In this document: positions 1-12,235 of the stretch, one piece after another
Layout: each line of letters begins with the position of its first letter
Numbering within the stretch: the first letter of the stretch is position 1
DNA from: Amaurobius ferox
Lineage: Eukaryota; Arthropoda; Arachnida; Araneae; Amaurobiidae
Assembly: GCA_951213105.1 (NCBI GenBank)
Contig: OX578135.1
Coordinates: 165,220,750 to 165,284,749, forward strand
Direction of reading: 5' to 3'
Length of the DNA: 64,000 nucleotides
Position numbers and translations under genes: made by a program
The notes under the pieces: generated by a model
What the model saw: the letters and a program-made list of their open reading frames with translations, nothing else
The model's database searches: none
What the model was told of the DNA's origin: nothing

Positions 1-100
1 CAGGTATTTGATATACCCTATCCCAAACAGTTCGATCCCCCTTTGCAGGCATTGGCGTCCATAGACGCCAATGCCTATGGACGTTCCCCTCTTTGCATGC
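1..100. repeat. partial copy of hairpin repeat
   Basis: The first ~50 bases match one arm of the hairpin repeat at 28,703-29,038 (shared stretch CCCTATCCCAAACAGTTCGA). Here the arm runs into its own short hairpin, AGGCATTGGCGTC / GACGCCAATGCCT, around positions 47-75. The copy is cut by the window edge. Confidence 0.75.
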
Positions 101-1640
101 TATTGCATTTTTGCATGCTATTGTAATATATGTGCTTATATACATGCTCCCTACACCTACATTTAAACTAATATCTGTTAGCAAATGCTTATTAAACAAC
201 AATTTCTACAGCTACAGAATTTTTTAATATTTTTAGCATTTAATCACAAAACTACCTTTTTCATTCTGAAAATTTTATATAATTTTAGGTGGAGGTTAAA
301 GTATAATCTCTTAAGCGATTATATTAAACAAATCAATAGGGAATGCATCTCTTACAGCTTATCCAGAAACCTCCGCGACATTTGTATCGCAAGACCCATT
401 TTCAAAAACTAACAATTAATGTGTAATAAAAACATAATATTATTTTATTACATATGCTTTTATTTATGTAATATATAGGGAGTAAGACAACACACACTAC
501 AAATTTGATATTCTTTGAAGAAATAATGACTGGTCCATAAAGTTTTGAATGTTCCACTCCAAACAGCGATTTTTGAACTGGTGAGGGTGATATCTCCCCT
601 ACTGCACTCAAGGAAAGGCAGCAAACTCTGATATAGTTAATCAATAAATTCGAGCTTCGCAGAAATCCACAGTCGTGCATTAAGATTAATTTCAGTCAAA
701 GGAGCAGGCCTGCCCGACCAGGCTGACCCATTCTTCATGCTAAACGAACCGAACAGCGAAATAAGGTGAGCAAAGAATAAATCAAAATAAAAAATAATCT
801 CACGACCTCCAGAACAGCGTCTGCGAAACGAAACAAGAACTCCCTCAAGTGTTCTTTTTTAGAACGACTTCCCTCTACAGCAAAGATAAATAAAGGGGGG
901 GGGAAAGTTGTTAAAACCGATTCCGCAAACACCCGTCTAAACAGTGTGTCACGCCATAATTATGCACAATTACCGGTTCGTTGCGCGGAGTAAACCGGTT
1001 CTGTCGCGACGCGTGACCCGGGGACTGCACCGGAGGCCCTCGTTCGAGCTTGATTTATCTACTCTCACAAAGTAGCGGATTCTTTTGATTTCTCTTGATT
1101 GATTTGATTTCCGGCCCCTTTTATTATTTTTCACCTTGTCTTGTTCCTCTTATCGTGTTTTACGTGTGAGCCATTTTCGGTTGAGGATAGTGTATTTTAA
1201 AATCTTGTGGACCCCGCCTTGTAAAGTCATTAGCACAGTGATGCTTCTGGTGAAGCGTTTGAAAACCTGCTGAATTACCTTATGAATGAAACATTAAAAG
1301 GAAATATTCGTTTACTGTATCACATCATGTTTTGCACAGCGTGAAATTTCCCTAAACAGATGAAGATAAGAACAACTGATGGTTTCGATAAGATCCGAAT
1401 TATCTTCATTTATAGCGTTTGCGTGCGCCGAACCTCAAACCAAACGATGAGACCAGTCCATTGATTATAAATTAAAAGGAGGACTTATATTAATGACCGA
1501 GTGATTATAACGAAACGCTTCCTGAATGGGGGACTCCACTCCGGTCACAGACAGTGTGTGACATCGTTTCCCAACTTAGGATAAGCCAGGGGGTATTAAA
1601 AGTTTTTCACTAAATGGTGGGCATTCCGATTGGTGATCTT
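101..1640. other. no gene seen
   Basis: AT-rich sequence with short stop-bounded ORFs only (under 95 codons, no motif). A GC-richer patch at about 935-1,060 stands out from its surroundings but shows no coding frame or RNA fold I can name. Confidence 0.5.
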
Positions 1641-1669
1641 TGAGGAGTAATCTAAGTGATACTAGCTAT

Positions 1670-1860
1670 TTGGTGGTGATGGGTCAAGAGAAGGAGAAAG
1701 AGGTATCTGTGATTGCCATCTCACTAGGTTCCTGTCTGAATTGGGTGACTCTCCTGGCCGTCCAAACCAAAGAGCTATTATCAGATCTTCATTGCTCCTG
1801 TCTTAAATTGATCTTCGAAGGTCCAAACAACTCCTCGACAGTCTGGGTCGTAAGAAAGTA
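1670..1860 (+). repeat. diverged SINE body
   Basis: Matches the SINE body of the 5S-headed copy at 7,640-7,989: the ggttcc-gtct-aattgggtg block, then ggccgtccaaac, then the gtctgggtc end. Much diverged, so an old copy. No head is recognisable. Confidence 0.55.
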
Positions 1861-2057
1861 AACAACGAAGGACAGATATCCTAGTGGCTACGGCGGGAGG
1901 ATCGGGCGCGCTAATTCCCTATTCAATTATTCTCAACTCTGTCCAAAGTTATTCCCGTGTATACGCGGAGTATGGGCGCGATAAATATGAAAGTCCGAAA
2001 GTCTATCCGAGATGATATATGTTAGAAAAATTATGGTACGGTTACTAAGGTTGCTAC

Positions 2058-2165
2058 TCCCATTGGGTTCCGGTCTAAATTGGGTGGCACTTCCCTACCG
2101 TTCAAATCATCAAACAGATACCTTACACCTTTGGTCATGTAGGTTGGATGGTCTAGGTAGAAAGA
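2058..2165 (+). repeat. truncated SINE body
   Basis: Contains GGGTTCCGGTCTAAATTGGG followed by the conserved SINE 3' half, closing with ggatggtctaggt and a short GAAA-rich tail. It is 5'-truncated and in plus orientation. Confidence 0.7.
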
Positions 2166-2873
2166 AAGAAAGTTGTGGTGGACAATAGAAACATTATTTA
2201 TGTTATAACTTTAATTTTTCAATTTTGAGACTGTAACTGTTAGAATTATAAAATATGCATTATGCTTCGAATCCTTAAAGGTAACACGTTGTAAGCTGCA
2301 CGTAAAGTAAAAGCAGCAAGTAAGAGCCGTACCCAAAAAAAAGGGATGGGGTTCAAAATACTTTAATCAATATCATTCATCGTTAATAATTAATTAATAT
2401 AGTTTATAAAACATACAGAAGTCAGTAATTAAAATCAGTTAGAAGTACAGAAGTCAGGTAAATTAATTAATGATGAAATTCGTACTATTAATTAGTCAAT
2501 GACATAATACTATAAATCACAAGAATGGTCATAAGACGCGTTCTTATAAAAATACGAAGCAAGTTCTATTAAAAAACTTGTACTGCAATTTCAAAATAAC
2601 TTCCAAGTTTTCTGTAATGAATACATCTAGTATGCCTTATCTCAGAAAATTACTAACTAAATATGAATATTACTAATTAAAATCCTTATTTTTGTCCTGT
2701 AATGTTAAAACTTATATTTAGGTGTGTATATTGACAATAATTTTAAATGTCATTCTCATGTGGCTCACGTTGTATTTACACTACGTTTTACTTAATGTAA
2801 TCCAGTGCCGTATTTCGAAATTCAATTTGAGGGAGGGGGGGATCAGTTTTAAATATCAATCTCAAGGGATTCA
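2166..2873. other. no gene seen
   Basis: AT-rich, with no recognisable protein or repeat border. Confidence 0.4.
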
Positions 2874-3010
2874 GGTTAGAGGTCTGCACGGGGTCGGGCC
2901 TGACGCGTAGTCTTGGGCCCGACCTGGCCGGTAGACTTGGCCCGATTTAGCCCACAGACCGGACTCAAGCCACGTTTTATTAAATTCGGTTCGAGTTGTG
3001 ACGGGTAAGA
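2874..3010. mobile_element. candidate hAT-like element, left end
   Basis: TAGAGGTCTGCACGG at ~2,878 is an inverted match, with few mismatches, to CCGTGCAGATCTCTA at ~9,072-9,086. GC-rich subterminal repeats (gggcccgacctggccgg) sit just inside. hAT elements often have TAGAGG/CAGAGG-like ends and GC-rich subterminal motifs. I found no matching 8-bp duplication, so the assignment is tentative. Confidence 0.4.
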
Positions 3011-3346
3011 CTAATGAAAAAGCCAATAGGTACCGTTTACTTAAAATTTAACACTAATATTTTTTTTTCAATTTTTTTTCTGTGATTTTAATTTCAATTA
3101 TTAGATTCCGAATGTTTCTAAATTATCAAAATTAGATACATTCTATTTTTAAAGTAAGACACTTCCGTCGATTTCTTTCCGATAACAAATATTAAATGAA
3201 AATTTATAAACTGTTATAATTTAAAATTAATATATGAGTATGACGAATTATCGTACTTGAATTTATTTATATTTGTATTCTAAACATCTACCACTTTCAA
3301 TTTAAAATTAAATTTTAAAAATATTCATAATTATGCCATAATAAAA

Positions 3347-4668
3347 CAAGAAAAATCAATCATGCATAAAGCATTGATTATGAAACACTTTCCAACTTCA
3401 ATTCAATTTTATTTACACATCTCTAAAATGCATTACATTCTTCAATAATATTTTTAAAATTATCACAATACTACATTAATTTATTATATTTGAAAACTTA
3501 AAATTTCATCGAAAAAAATGAACTTCATTCAAATGCCGCCATTGAAATATAAATTGCCTGGTTTAAGCATCTCTAAAATGCGATACACTCCTTGGTAATA
3601 TTTTTTAAAATTAATATAATACTACAATAATTTGTTATATTTGAAAACTTCATCGAAAACAAATGAACTTTATTCAAATGACGTCATCGAAATATAACGG
3701 AATATAAATTGCCTGGCTCTTTATATAAAAGCAGCATTTCATTCATAAACCTTTTTCCATTCCTTTCATTCATCACAGTATTATAATAATTTATTTTATT
3801 TGAAAACTTAAAACCATGGTGGTACAAGTAATTTAACTCTATGCGTAAACCTTCATCGAAAAAATCGTCAGCTTCTCTGTGTAAAGTCAACGAATGTTTC
3901 ATTCATATCGCTTTATTGCAGACTCCATAAGATAAATAATTTCGCGTTAAAAAAATGCAGCAGTTCTTATACAACTCATTCTACATCTTTTGGTGTTTAC
4001 ATACTCCATAAGTGAAAATTAGGCTTCGTTGCAGAAATATTCAAAGTTTGATGATCATTTAAACTCAAATATATTGCGTTGTTTATGTAATTGAGTTTAT
4101 GTAGATGCACAGAATTTAAGCAAAAAAAGCGGTTTTAGGACGGATACAACACTAAATATGAATTAAAAAGAACTTTAAAAATCATGATTTTGACTCAAGA
4201 TGGATGCCATAATTTATTTTGAAGTGGGTCAGGTGATCTCTTCATATAATGGTCACGTGATTTCTTCATATAAAGGGTGTAATTATTATTTTAATTTTTA
4301 TTTTAAAAACTACTGAATATATTTTGCTGAAATTTTTCTTATATATTTAATGGGATAATTTGAGTACTTTCTAAAACTTTTGAAGCAATTTGTGAATTTT
4401 AAATTCGCTTAAAAAATGCTTAAAAAATTAGTTCTCATAGGGTTCAATGTATTTCATTTTTTCAACCCGGATTCAATCCAAAACAAATTGGGTGATATTA
4501 TTCATTTAAATTCCCATAGGTCCCACAGACCGTCTGAACAACATACTAAAATTTCATTTTGATAAAGTCATTTTTACGGCAGATATCATACTAACGGACA
4601 AACAGACAGACAGACAGAATGAACAAAGTCATAATCACTTTTCAACTATGTTGTAAAGTGTTAATAAA
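3347..4668 (+). repeat. repeat family A, copy 1
   Basis: Long non-autonomous repeat. It starts aacaagaaaaatcaatcatg and ends in a GACA-rich stretch, then a hairpin AACACTTT..AAAGTGTT (stem interrupted by one mismatch, with CAAC/GTTG pairing at the top). The same borders recur in copies at 4,726, 6,655 (reverse) and 50,051. No transposase is encoded. A 72-codon minus ORF inside (3,684-3,902) has a related ORF in copy 2 but no known domain. Confidence 0.75.
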
Positions 4669-4725
4669 AATCAATATTTATGTGTACTTATATAGAAAGT
4701 TAAATCGCATTGAAATATTTTTAAC

Positions 4726-5867
4726 AAGAAAGATCAATCATGCGTAAAGCATTGAGTATGAAACACTTTCCAACTTCAATGCAATTTTATTTAAATATCT
4801 GTAAAATTCGATACATTCCTCGGTAATATTTTTAAAATTATCATAATTCTACAATAGTTTATTATATTTGAAAGCTTCATCGAAAACAAATGAAATTTAT
4901 TCAAATGACGTCATCAAAATATAAATCACCTGGATCTCTGTATGAAAGCAGCATTTCATTCATAAACTTTTTTACATTTATTTCATTCATCACAATACTA
5001 TAATAATTTATTTTATTTAAAAACTTAAAACAATGGCGGTTCAAGTTATTTAATTCTATGCTTAAAACTTTATCGAAAAAATCGTCTCCTTCTCTTTTTA
5101 AAATCAATGAATATTTCATTCATATCAGCTATATTGCAGACTCCATGAACTAAGTAATTTTGCATTTAAAAAATGCAGCAATTCTTATATAACTAATTCT
5201 ACATCTTTCGGTGTTTACATCCGCCATAAGGGAAAATAATCGTTGTAGAATTAATCAAAGTTTGATGATCATTTAAACTCAAATATATTGTAATTGCGTT
5301 GTGTCAGGATGTAGATGCACAGAATTTAAGCAAAAATAAAGCCGTTTTAGAACGAATACAACACTAAATATGAATTAAAAAGAACTTTAAAAATCACGAT
5401 TTTGATACAAGATGGATGCCATATTTTATTTTGAAGTGGGTCACGTAATCGCTTCATATTATGGTCACTTGATATCTTCATATAAAGGGTGTAATTATTA
5501 TTTTAATTTTTACTTAAAAACTACTGAATATATTTTGCTGAAATTTTTTTTATATTTTTTATTTGATAATTTAAATATTTCCTAAAACTTTCGAAGCTAT
5601 TTGTGAATTTTAAATTCGCTTAAAAAATGTTTGAAAAATTAGATCCCATAGGGTTCAATGTATTTCATTTTTTCAACCCGATTCAATCCAAAACTAATTG
5701 GGTGATATTATTCATTTATATTCCCATAGTTCTCACAGACCGTCTGAACAACCTACTAAAATTTCATTTTGATACAGTCATTTTTACGGCAGTTATCGTC
5801 CTAACGGCCAGACAGACAGAATGAACAAAGTCACAAACACTTTTCAACTATGTTGCGGAAGTGTTAA
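4726..5867 (+). repeat. repeat family A, copy 2
   Basis: Same order of blocks as copy 1: catgcgtaaagcattgag start, tandem-like inner blocks, CAGACAGACAGA, then the terminal hairpin (right stem mutated to cggaagtgtt). It lies head-to-tail behind copy 1 with about 55 bp between them. Confidence 0.75.
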
Positions 5868-5997
5868 AAATGCTAACAATTGTGCTATTTGACATATTTG
5901 TTTTGCAGCCACTTCAGTCAATATTAACTGCTGATTAACTCTAACAAAAGGGCATTGCATTGTTCACTGGTAACTTAAATGAGTGAATAAAGCATTT

Positions 5998-6650
5998 TTT
6001 AACACTTTACAACATAGTTGAAAAGTGTTTATGACTTCATTCTGTCTGTCAATCTGTCATTCATTCATTCTGACTGTCTGTCTGTCTGTCTGTCTGTCCG
6101 TTCACACGACAACTGTCGTAAAAATGACTTTATCAAAATGAAATTTTAGTATGTTGTTCAGACGGTCTATGGGACATACAGGATTATAAATAAATAATAT
6201 CTCCTAATTAGTTTTGGATTGAATCCTGGTTGGAAGAATGTAATACATTGAACCCTATGAGACCAAATTCTTCAAACATTTTTAAGCGAATTTAAAATTC
6301 ACAAATTGCTTCGAAAGTTTTAGGAAATATTCAAATTATCCCATAAATTATATGAAAAAAATGTCACCAAAATATATTCGGTAGATTTTCAAATAAAAAT
6401 TAAAATATTAATTACACCCATATTTTAAAGAGATCAATCACATGATCCACTTCAAAATAAAATATGGCATCCATCTTGTATCAAAATCGTGATTTTTAAA
6501 GTTCTTTTTAATTTACATTTAATGTTGGGTCCGTCCTGAAACCGCTTTAATTTTGCTTAATTTATGTTCATCTATATTTTGAAACAATGCAATTATATAA
6601 TATATTTGAGTTTAAATGATCAATGCCATCCATCTTGTGCCACAATCGTG
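5998..6650 (-). repeat. repeat family A, copy 3 (truncated)
   Basis: Reverse copy beginning with the terminal hairpin (AACACTTTACAACATAGTTG) and a CTGT-rich stretch. It stops at the 'atcgtgattttt' block, where copy 4 begins with its own hairpin, so copy 4 appears inserted here. Confidence 0.7.
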
Positions 6651-6654
6651 ATTT

Positions 6655-7625
6655 TTAACACTTTACAACATAGTTGAAAAGTGTTTATGACTTTGTTCAT
6701 TCTGTCTGTCTGTCTGTCTGTCTGTCTGACTGACTGACTGTCCGTCTATTCCTCCATTCGCACGATGCCTTAAAATTAAAAATGACTTTATCAAGATGAA
6801 ATTTTAGTATGTTGTTGAGACGGTCTGTGGGACCTATGGGAACATAAATGAATAATATCACCCAATTAGTTTTGGATTGAGCCAGGGTTAAAGAAATTGA
6901 ATACATTGAACCTTTGGGACTTTATTTTTCACACATTTTTTAAGCGAAGTTAAAATTCCCAAATGGCTTCAAAAATTTTAGGAAATATTCATATTATGCC
7001 ATGAAATATATAAATAAAATTTAAGCAAAATAGGTTCGGTAATTTTTTTAATTAAAAATTGAAATAATGACACCCATATAATATGAAGCGCTCACGTGGC
7101 CCACTTCAAAATAAAACAGGGCATCCATATTTTTTCCGAGTGTCAAAATCGCGATTTTAAAAGTCCTTTTAAATTTATATTCAATATTGCATTCGTTCTA
7201 AAACTGCTTTATTTTCTGTCCATCTATATTCTGTGCCAACGCAATTACAATATTTTTGAGTTTAAATGATCATCCAACTTTGATTATTTCTACAACGAAG
7301 CCTAATTTTAATGAATGTAAACAAGTGATTGCAAGATGAGTTGTATAAGAATTGCTGAATTTTTTCACGCAAAGTTATTTAGCTCTGGCGTCTGGAATAA
7401 AAGTGTATGAATGAAATATTCAATGCTTGTACATAGAGAACCAAACGATTTAATAGCATCGTCTTTTTTTTTTTAATGAAGTTCCCAAGTAAAATAAATT
7501 ACTGTGTGATAATTTTAAAAATATCACCGCTGAATGTATCGCATTTTATAGATGTTTAAAAAATTGAATTTCAGTTGGAAAATGTGTCATAATCAATGCT
7601 TTATGCATGATTGATCGTTCTTCTT
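6655..7625 (-). repeat. repeat family A, copy 4
   Basis: Reverse copy from the hairpin end (6,655) to the gattgatcgttcttcttgtt end. The 5S-headed SINE has inserted at its outer end. Confidence 0.7.
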
Positions 7626-7639
7626 GTTGTTGTTGAGAC

Positions 7640-7989
7640 CCAGACCGTCCGACCTACCAGAAAGGTGTAAGGTAACCGTTTGGACGGCCGGGAAGTGCCA
7701 CCCAATTTAGACCGGAACCCAGTGGGGGAGGCATCCACAGGGACCGTACCCTCCTTCCCCTACCACCGGAAGGACTTACGGACCCACATGTTTAACGTGA
7801 TCGTACTCCGCATGAACACGGCGGCAGTTGTGGCAGCATGCAAATCCAGCGTGCAAACCACCGGGCTACCGCGCCCGAAATGGTGTTCCCAGGTGGTCAC
7901 CCACCCAAGTACTAACCGCGCCCGATGCTGCTTGACTTCGGTGATCTAACGAGAACCGGTGTTTTCAGCACGATAGGGCCGTTGGCTTG
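7640..7989 (-). repeat. full-length 5S-headed SINE
   Basis: Read on the minus strand it opens with a 5S rRNA-like head (about 7,880-7,987): GCCAACGGCC start, CTGAAAACACCGGTTCTCG, the AAGCAGCATCGGG internal promoter region, AGTACTTGGGTGGGTGACC and GGGAACACC. A ~230 bp body follows, ending gtcggacggtctgggtc. 5S-derived SINEs (SINE3 class) use the 5S pol III promoter. The same body occurs here with tRNA-like heads (40,195; 58,775; 59,020). Flanks TTGATCGTTCTTCTTGTT / TTGATCTTTCTTGTT look like an imperfect target duplication. Confidence 0.85.
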
Positions 7990-7997
7990 ATCTTTCT

Positions 7998-8707
7998 TGT
8001 TAAAGTTCTTTATAATTTATATTTAGTGTTGTATCAGTTCTAAAACCGCCTTATTTTTACGTATTTTCTGTGCATCTATATTCTGAAACAACGCAATTAC
8101 AGTATATTTGAATTTAAATGATTATCAAACTTTGATTATTTCTACAACGAAGCTTAATTTTCCCTAATGGAGAATGTAAACATATCAGGAATGTAAACAT
8201 ATCAGGAATGTATAAGAATTTCTGAATTTCTTTAACCCAAAATTATTTAGCTCGATAGTCTGCAATTTAGCTAATATGAATGAAACATTAATTGATTTTA
8301 CATAGAGACACAGACGATTTTATAGCAAACTTTTCCGATGAAGTTTTAAGCATAAAATTAAATTACTTTTACCTCCATGGTTAAAGTAATTAAGTTTCTA
8401 AGTAAAATAAATTATTGTAGTATTATGGTGAATGAAAGGAATGGAATAAAAGTGTATAAATGTAATATTTACTACTTTTACGTAGAGAGCCAGGCGATTT
8501 ATATTTCAATGACGTCATTTGAATGAAGTTCATTTTTTTACATGAAATTTTACGTTAACAAATATAATAAATTATTGTAGTATTGTGATAATTTAAAAAA
8601 TATTACCGCTGAATGAATCGCATTTTAGAGATATTTAAATAAAATTGTATTGCAGTTGGAAAGTGTTTCATAATCAATGCTTTATGCATGATTGATCATT
8701 CTTGTTT
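7998..8707 (-). repeat. repeat family A, copy 5 (truncated)
   Basis: Reverse partial copy. It starts mid-element (aagttctttataatttatat) right after the SINE and runs to the gattgatcattcttgttt end. The inner blocks about gaatgaaaca..acatagagacacag repeat in tandem within it. Confidence 0.65.
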
Positions 8708-8939
8708 AAACATCATCTTAGTGAAGAGCCAGCCACTCATTTAACTTCTGATATTATCAAACCAAAATAATAAATAAAAACACACTTTACAGTACTGCTT
8801 ATTCTCGATTTGTGCAGATTTTTCAAATTTTGGGTTCGTTTTAATTTTTTACTACATGCAATATAACTTGTGTTTAATTTTTTAAATGCAAATTTGGATT
8901 ATCATACGAGACAACGGGCTTCAATGTATTGCCAAAAAA

Positions 8940-9090
8940 ATCGGACCAGTCGGCATTAGGGATGGCTTTGAGTGCTTTTGGGGCGGGTTAGGCTCGAGTG
9001 AAATTCTTGTGCTTTGGCCATTAGTCGAATCAAATTTTGATATTTTCTGGCTGGGTAAATTTTAAATTAGATCCGTGCAGATCTCTAGGC
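8940..9090. mobile_element. candidate hAT-like element, right end
   Basis: Ends in CCGTGCAGATCTCTA, the inverted partner of the sequence at ~2,878. A GC-rich subterminal patch (ggggcgggttaggctcgag) lies inside. If paired, the host element has been filled by family A repeats. Confidence 0.4.
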
Positions 9091-9934
9091 ACTAAATAAC
9101 CTGCTCCAAGAACAGAAATTTTAACAGATTTTCGAATTTAGAGTTTTACTGTAGCAGGAGAATTTCCCTCCTATTACAGTGACGCAATAGCCGAAGCACG
9201 TCTTTTTGAATTCTTAATTTTTGAAACCTAGTTGCTTAATCCATTTTTTTTTATTAATATTTACTTTATTTATTTACTGGAGGTTAAAACGAATTGTTTT
9301 TCTAATTCAAGGATTTCGGTACGACAAACTGAATGGAGATGCAGTAGACGTTTTTTTTCTTTATCACAAGTGTGTTTAGGTATAGCATTTTGGAACTTGA
9401 ATATGTTCTTTTTTTTCCCCTTGTTTTTATTTGAACTTTCAACTTGTTGTGTGCCTATTTGTAGTTCACGCTAACATACCAATCGTGTCATGTAATTAGC
9501 CGGGCAGGATCATTCGTTTTATTGGTTCCCGAATTTCACAATTTGCCGCTTCTGCTTTCGCGATAATTTTATACAGACTAAAATAGTCACACTCGGCTTA
9601 AGTTCGTTTTTCAGACCTATTTTATACTCTTTTTTTTTCCACAAAATTTTTATTTTCAAATTATTCTTTTTTTTTTTCGAATTTAGATGGGTTTTCAATG
9701 AGCTGAATTTTCTGACCGTCTCCTTTCCCGATCAAAAATTTTCAATTTCTCCACCGTATAAGTAAAACCTAAAACTGTTTTCAATACAGAATATTTATAC
9801 TTCCCAAAACTATGCAACTATTGCATTCATTTTGAATTGCACCAAACAACAGACTGTCACAGTTATTTTATGTGGAGAAAACGACTTTCCCAACGAATTC
9901 CTGCAAACCGTTTCCAATAAGGGTTCTAAATATA
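9091..9934. other. no gene seen
   Basis: T-rich sequence with several poly-T runs. No coding motif or repeat recognised. Confidence 0.4.
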
Positions 9935-10207
9935 CAGGCTGGCTCAACAACGGCCATCTCGACTCCCAGTTGAAGCTGTGGCTGCAGTGGCTATAAAAGA
10001 GGTACTTTCTCGTCCTTTTCTCGGGATCTCGGGAAAACTAAAATATTCTAAACTACTTTCTTCAATAATTGGTACAATTTTTTGAAAGCACCTATTCTAC
10101 AACTAAATTGCGTATCAAATATGAGCCAAGTAACACCATAGAAAATGCACAAGCAGACGATAACTGACTGAACCGGTTGGTGCCAGAATGGTGGTTGCGT
10201 CAGCCTG
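9935..10207. mobile_element. 273 bp TA-flanked MITE
   Basis: Begins CAGGCTGGCTCAACAAC and ends ...GTTGCGTCAGCCTG, with TA on both sides (9,933-9,934 and 10,208-10,209). Short TIR plus TA fits a Tc1/mariner-type non-autonomous element. No ORF of note. Confidence 0.65.
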
Positions 10208-10271
10208 TATATACAGGAAGGAACCTTTGTTCCCAATTTTATTATTAAATATACATTTACCTATGGCACTA

Positions 10272-10898
10272 TCTGTATTTGGAACAGTTGTAGTATAATA
10301 CCTTTCCAATTCTTGGCGTTTTTAGGTGAGATTCTGGCAATCCCTGCTATAATTTGAAGACCATTCCATTCTGACAACCCTTTCCGAGTCTTTTGTCGCC
10401 AAAGTAAAAATCGCAACATTCCATTCTGGCAGCATTTTCCGCGTTTTTGTCGATCTTTTGTCGTAGTTTTATCGCCAAGTTAAAAATCGCTCTTTTGTGA
10501 CCGTTTGTGCAACAGTTAACCTGTAGCAATTCAAACATGGGCCTACGCTCGCTTCGCGAGCTTAACTCGCTACGCGCACCCGCTAGATGAACATCACAGA
10601 ATCCGGTCCCGCTGTCTGTCGAAGGTCACACGTAGCAATAGCTGTTTGTGCAACAGGTGTTTTGTGGCTCATAGAACACAACATGAAAATCAGAAAATTT
10701 TCTAATTTTTATGATGACAAAAGGGTGACAAAAGACGCGGAAAACATGCCAGAATGGAATGTTGCGATTTTTACCTTGGCCACAAAAGGCGCGGAAAGGT
10801 TTCCAGAATGGAATGGTTTCCAAATCATAGCAGGAATTGCAAGAATCTCACCTAAAATCGCCAAGAATGAAAAGGGATTACACTACATCTGTACCCTG
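10272..10898. mobile_element. foldback MITE-like element
   Basis: Long imperfect inverted repeat. The left arm at ~10,275-10,460 (ATTCTTGGCG, ACATTCCATTCTGGCA) pairs with the right arm at ~10,730-10,895 (TGCCAGAATGGAATGT, CGCCAAGAAT). It closes CCCTG next to TA (10,899). The loop holds a GC-rich patch at 10,535-10,575. The left border is approximate. Confidence 0.6.
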
Positions 10899-10999
10899 TA
10901 TTTTATTAACTGATTTTAGCGCCTGGATCTATACCATAGTTAATCCACATTGGAGGAGCTATTTTGTCACCTTTTGTGCAGACGTACATAAACTCTAAG

Positions 11000-11146
11000 A
11001 CAAAAAAGTCAACGCACCAAGAAATAATTATCCAAATGAGGCATAATTTGGTACGTGTAATGTGGATGTACAGAAAAAGAAATGATTAGAATTTCAGAAC
11101 AATCGGATGATTTATTGCACTGAAAGATCTACACAAAGTGAGCACG
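11000..11146. mobile_element. Tc1 element 1, 3' non-coding end
   Basis: Sequence between the end of the decayed Tc1 ORF and ~11,000, containing 'gacaaaaaagtcaacgcacc'. It likely includes the element's terminal repeat. The opposite terminus is not found, because Penelope-like sequence starts near 12,236. Confidence 0.4.
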
Positions 11147-12133
11147 TCAATATAGCGTTGGTCCAACTCTGGCCTCGATACAAGCTGTTACCCGACGTGG
11201 CATTGATGCATAAATTATCTCATGGTGTTCTGAGGAATGTCGTTCTAAATGGCCTCCATACATTCTGGGATGGTCGCAGGCAACGCCCCATCTCAGCCCA
11301 AATGTGCTGAATAGGCGAGAGATCTGGGGATCTGACTGGTCAAAGAAGTGTGTCGTAAGCACGCAGACAATCAATAGAGAGGCGTACCGCGTGTGACCTG
11401 GCATTATCTTGCTGAAAAGTTAGCCCGTGGTGTTGCGAAAGGAATGGCAATACAGCGGGTCGTAGAATTTCGGCAACGCACCGCTGTGCTGTGATGCTAC
11501 CATGGAGGACTATCAAAGGGATCCGGCTATCAAACGAAATGGTACCCTTGACCATAACTCCCTGTTGTCGGGTCGTCTGGCAGTAAAAGCAGGATCCTGG
11601 CGATTTGCGGGCTGTCTCCAGACACGTCTGCGCTGGTCGTCGGGACTCGGTTTGAAACGTGACTCATCACTGAAGACAATTGGATCCCAATCCGAACAAT
11701 TCCACGTTGATCGGGCCCGGCACCATTGCAATCGCTGTTGACGGTGCATACCCCTCAGTGATAGGCTGCTTAATGGACGCCGCGAGTATAGATTCCGCTC
11801 CCGTAATCTTCTGTTAAAGATACAGGTGGTCACTTCCGTGTTTATCACACGTTGGATGGTTGATAACGACGAATCTCGTGCTGTCACAGCTACTCTGGCA
11901 ATGGCTCTATCTTCCCGTTCTGTCGTCGCTCTAGGCCATCCGCTGCCCGCCTGCCGCTGAAATCTGTCATTTCGGACCCATTCCTGCCAACATCGTCTAA
12001 TTGCTACATCGCTCCTACCCAAATGCCGGGCGATTCGTCGGTGAGCCCATCCAGCCTCATGCAGTCCGACCGCACGCCCTCTTTCAAACTCCTTCATATG
12101 CTCGTAGTGGCCGCGAATTCGCCGACGAGGCAT
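11147..12133 (-). pseudogene. Tc1-like transposase, inactivated
   Basis: Reads from ATG at 12,133 (MPRRRIRGHYEHMKEFERG). The N-terminus is a paired-type helix-turn-helix (FERGRAVGLHEAGWAHRRIA) followed by the DDE domain. FSDESRFKPSPDD carries one catalytic Asp and FQQDNARSH another; SPDLSPIQHIW has Gln where the family has Glu. The frame breaks near 11,550 (shift), has a TGA where Trp is expected before PVRSPDLSP, and shifts again before the C-terminal YASMPRRVTACIEARVG motif. Tc1 transposases cut and paste DNA at TA. With the third acid changed and three lesions this copy cannot be active. Its 5' flank is lost to Penelope-like sequence. Family assignment is firm; which subfamily is not determined. 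Confidence 0.92.
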
Positions 12134-12235
12134 TGTTACAATCAAGGTACGTAAACGCAATCGAAATCCACTGCACGTTTTGTTCCTGAAAGCGAGGTTC
12201 GCTCCTTATATACACCACCATGGTGCTCAGTTTCA

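Noticed and set aside
3684..5119. Two similar 72-codon minus-strand ORFs (3,684-3,902 and 4,901-5,119)
   Set aside because: They lie in the same position of two family A copies, so the similarity is inherited from the repeat; other copies break the frame and no domain is recognisable.
7880..7989. Genuine 5S rRNA gene
   Set aside because: The 5S-like part runs straight into the SINE body, has substitutions, and lacks a 5S terminator.
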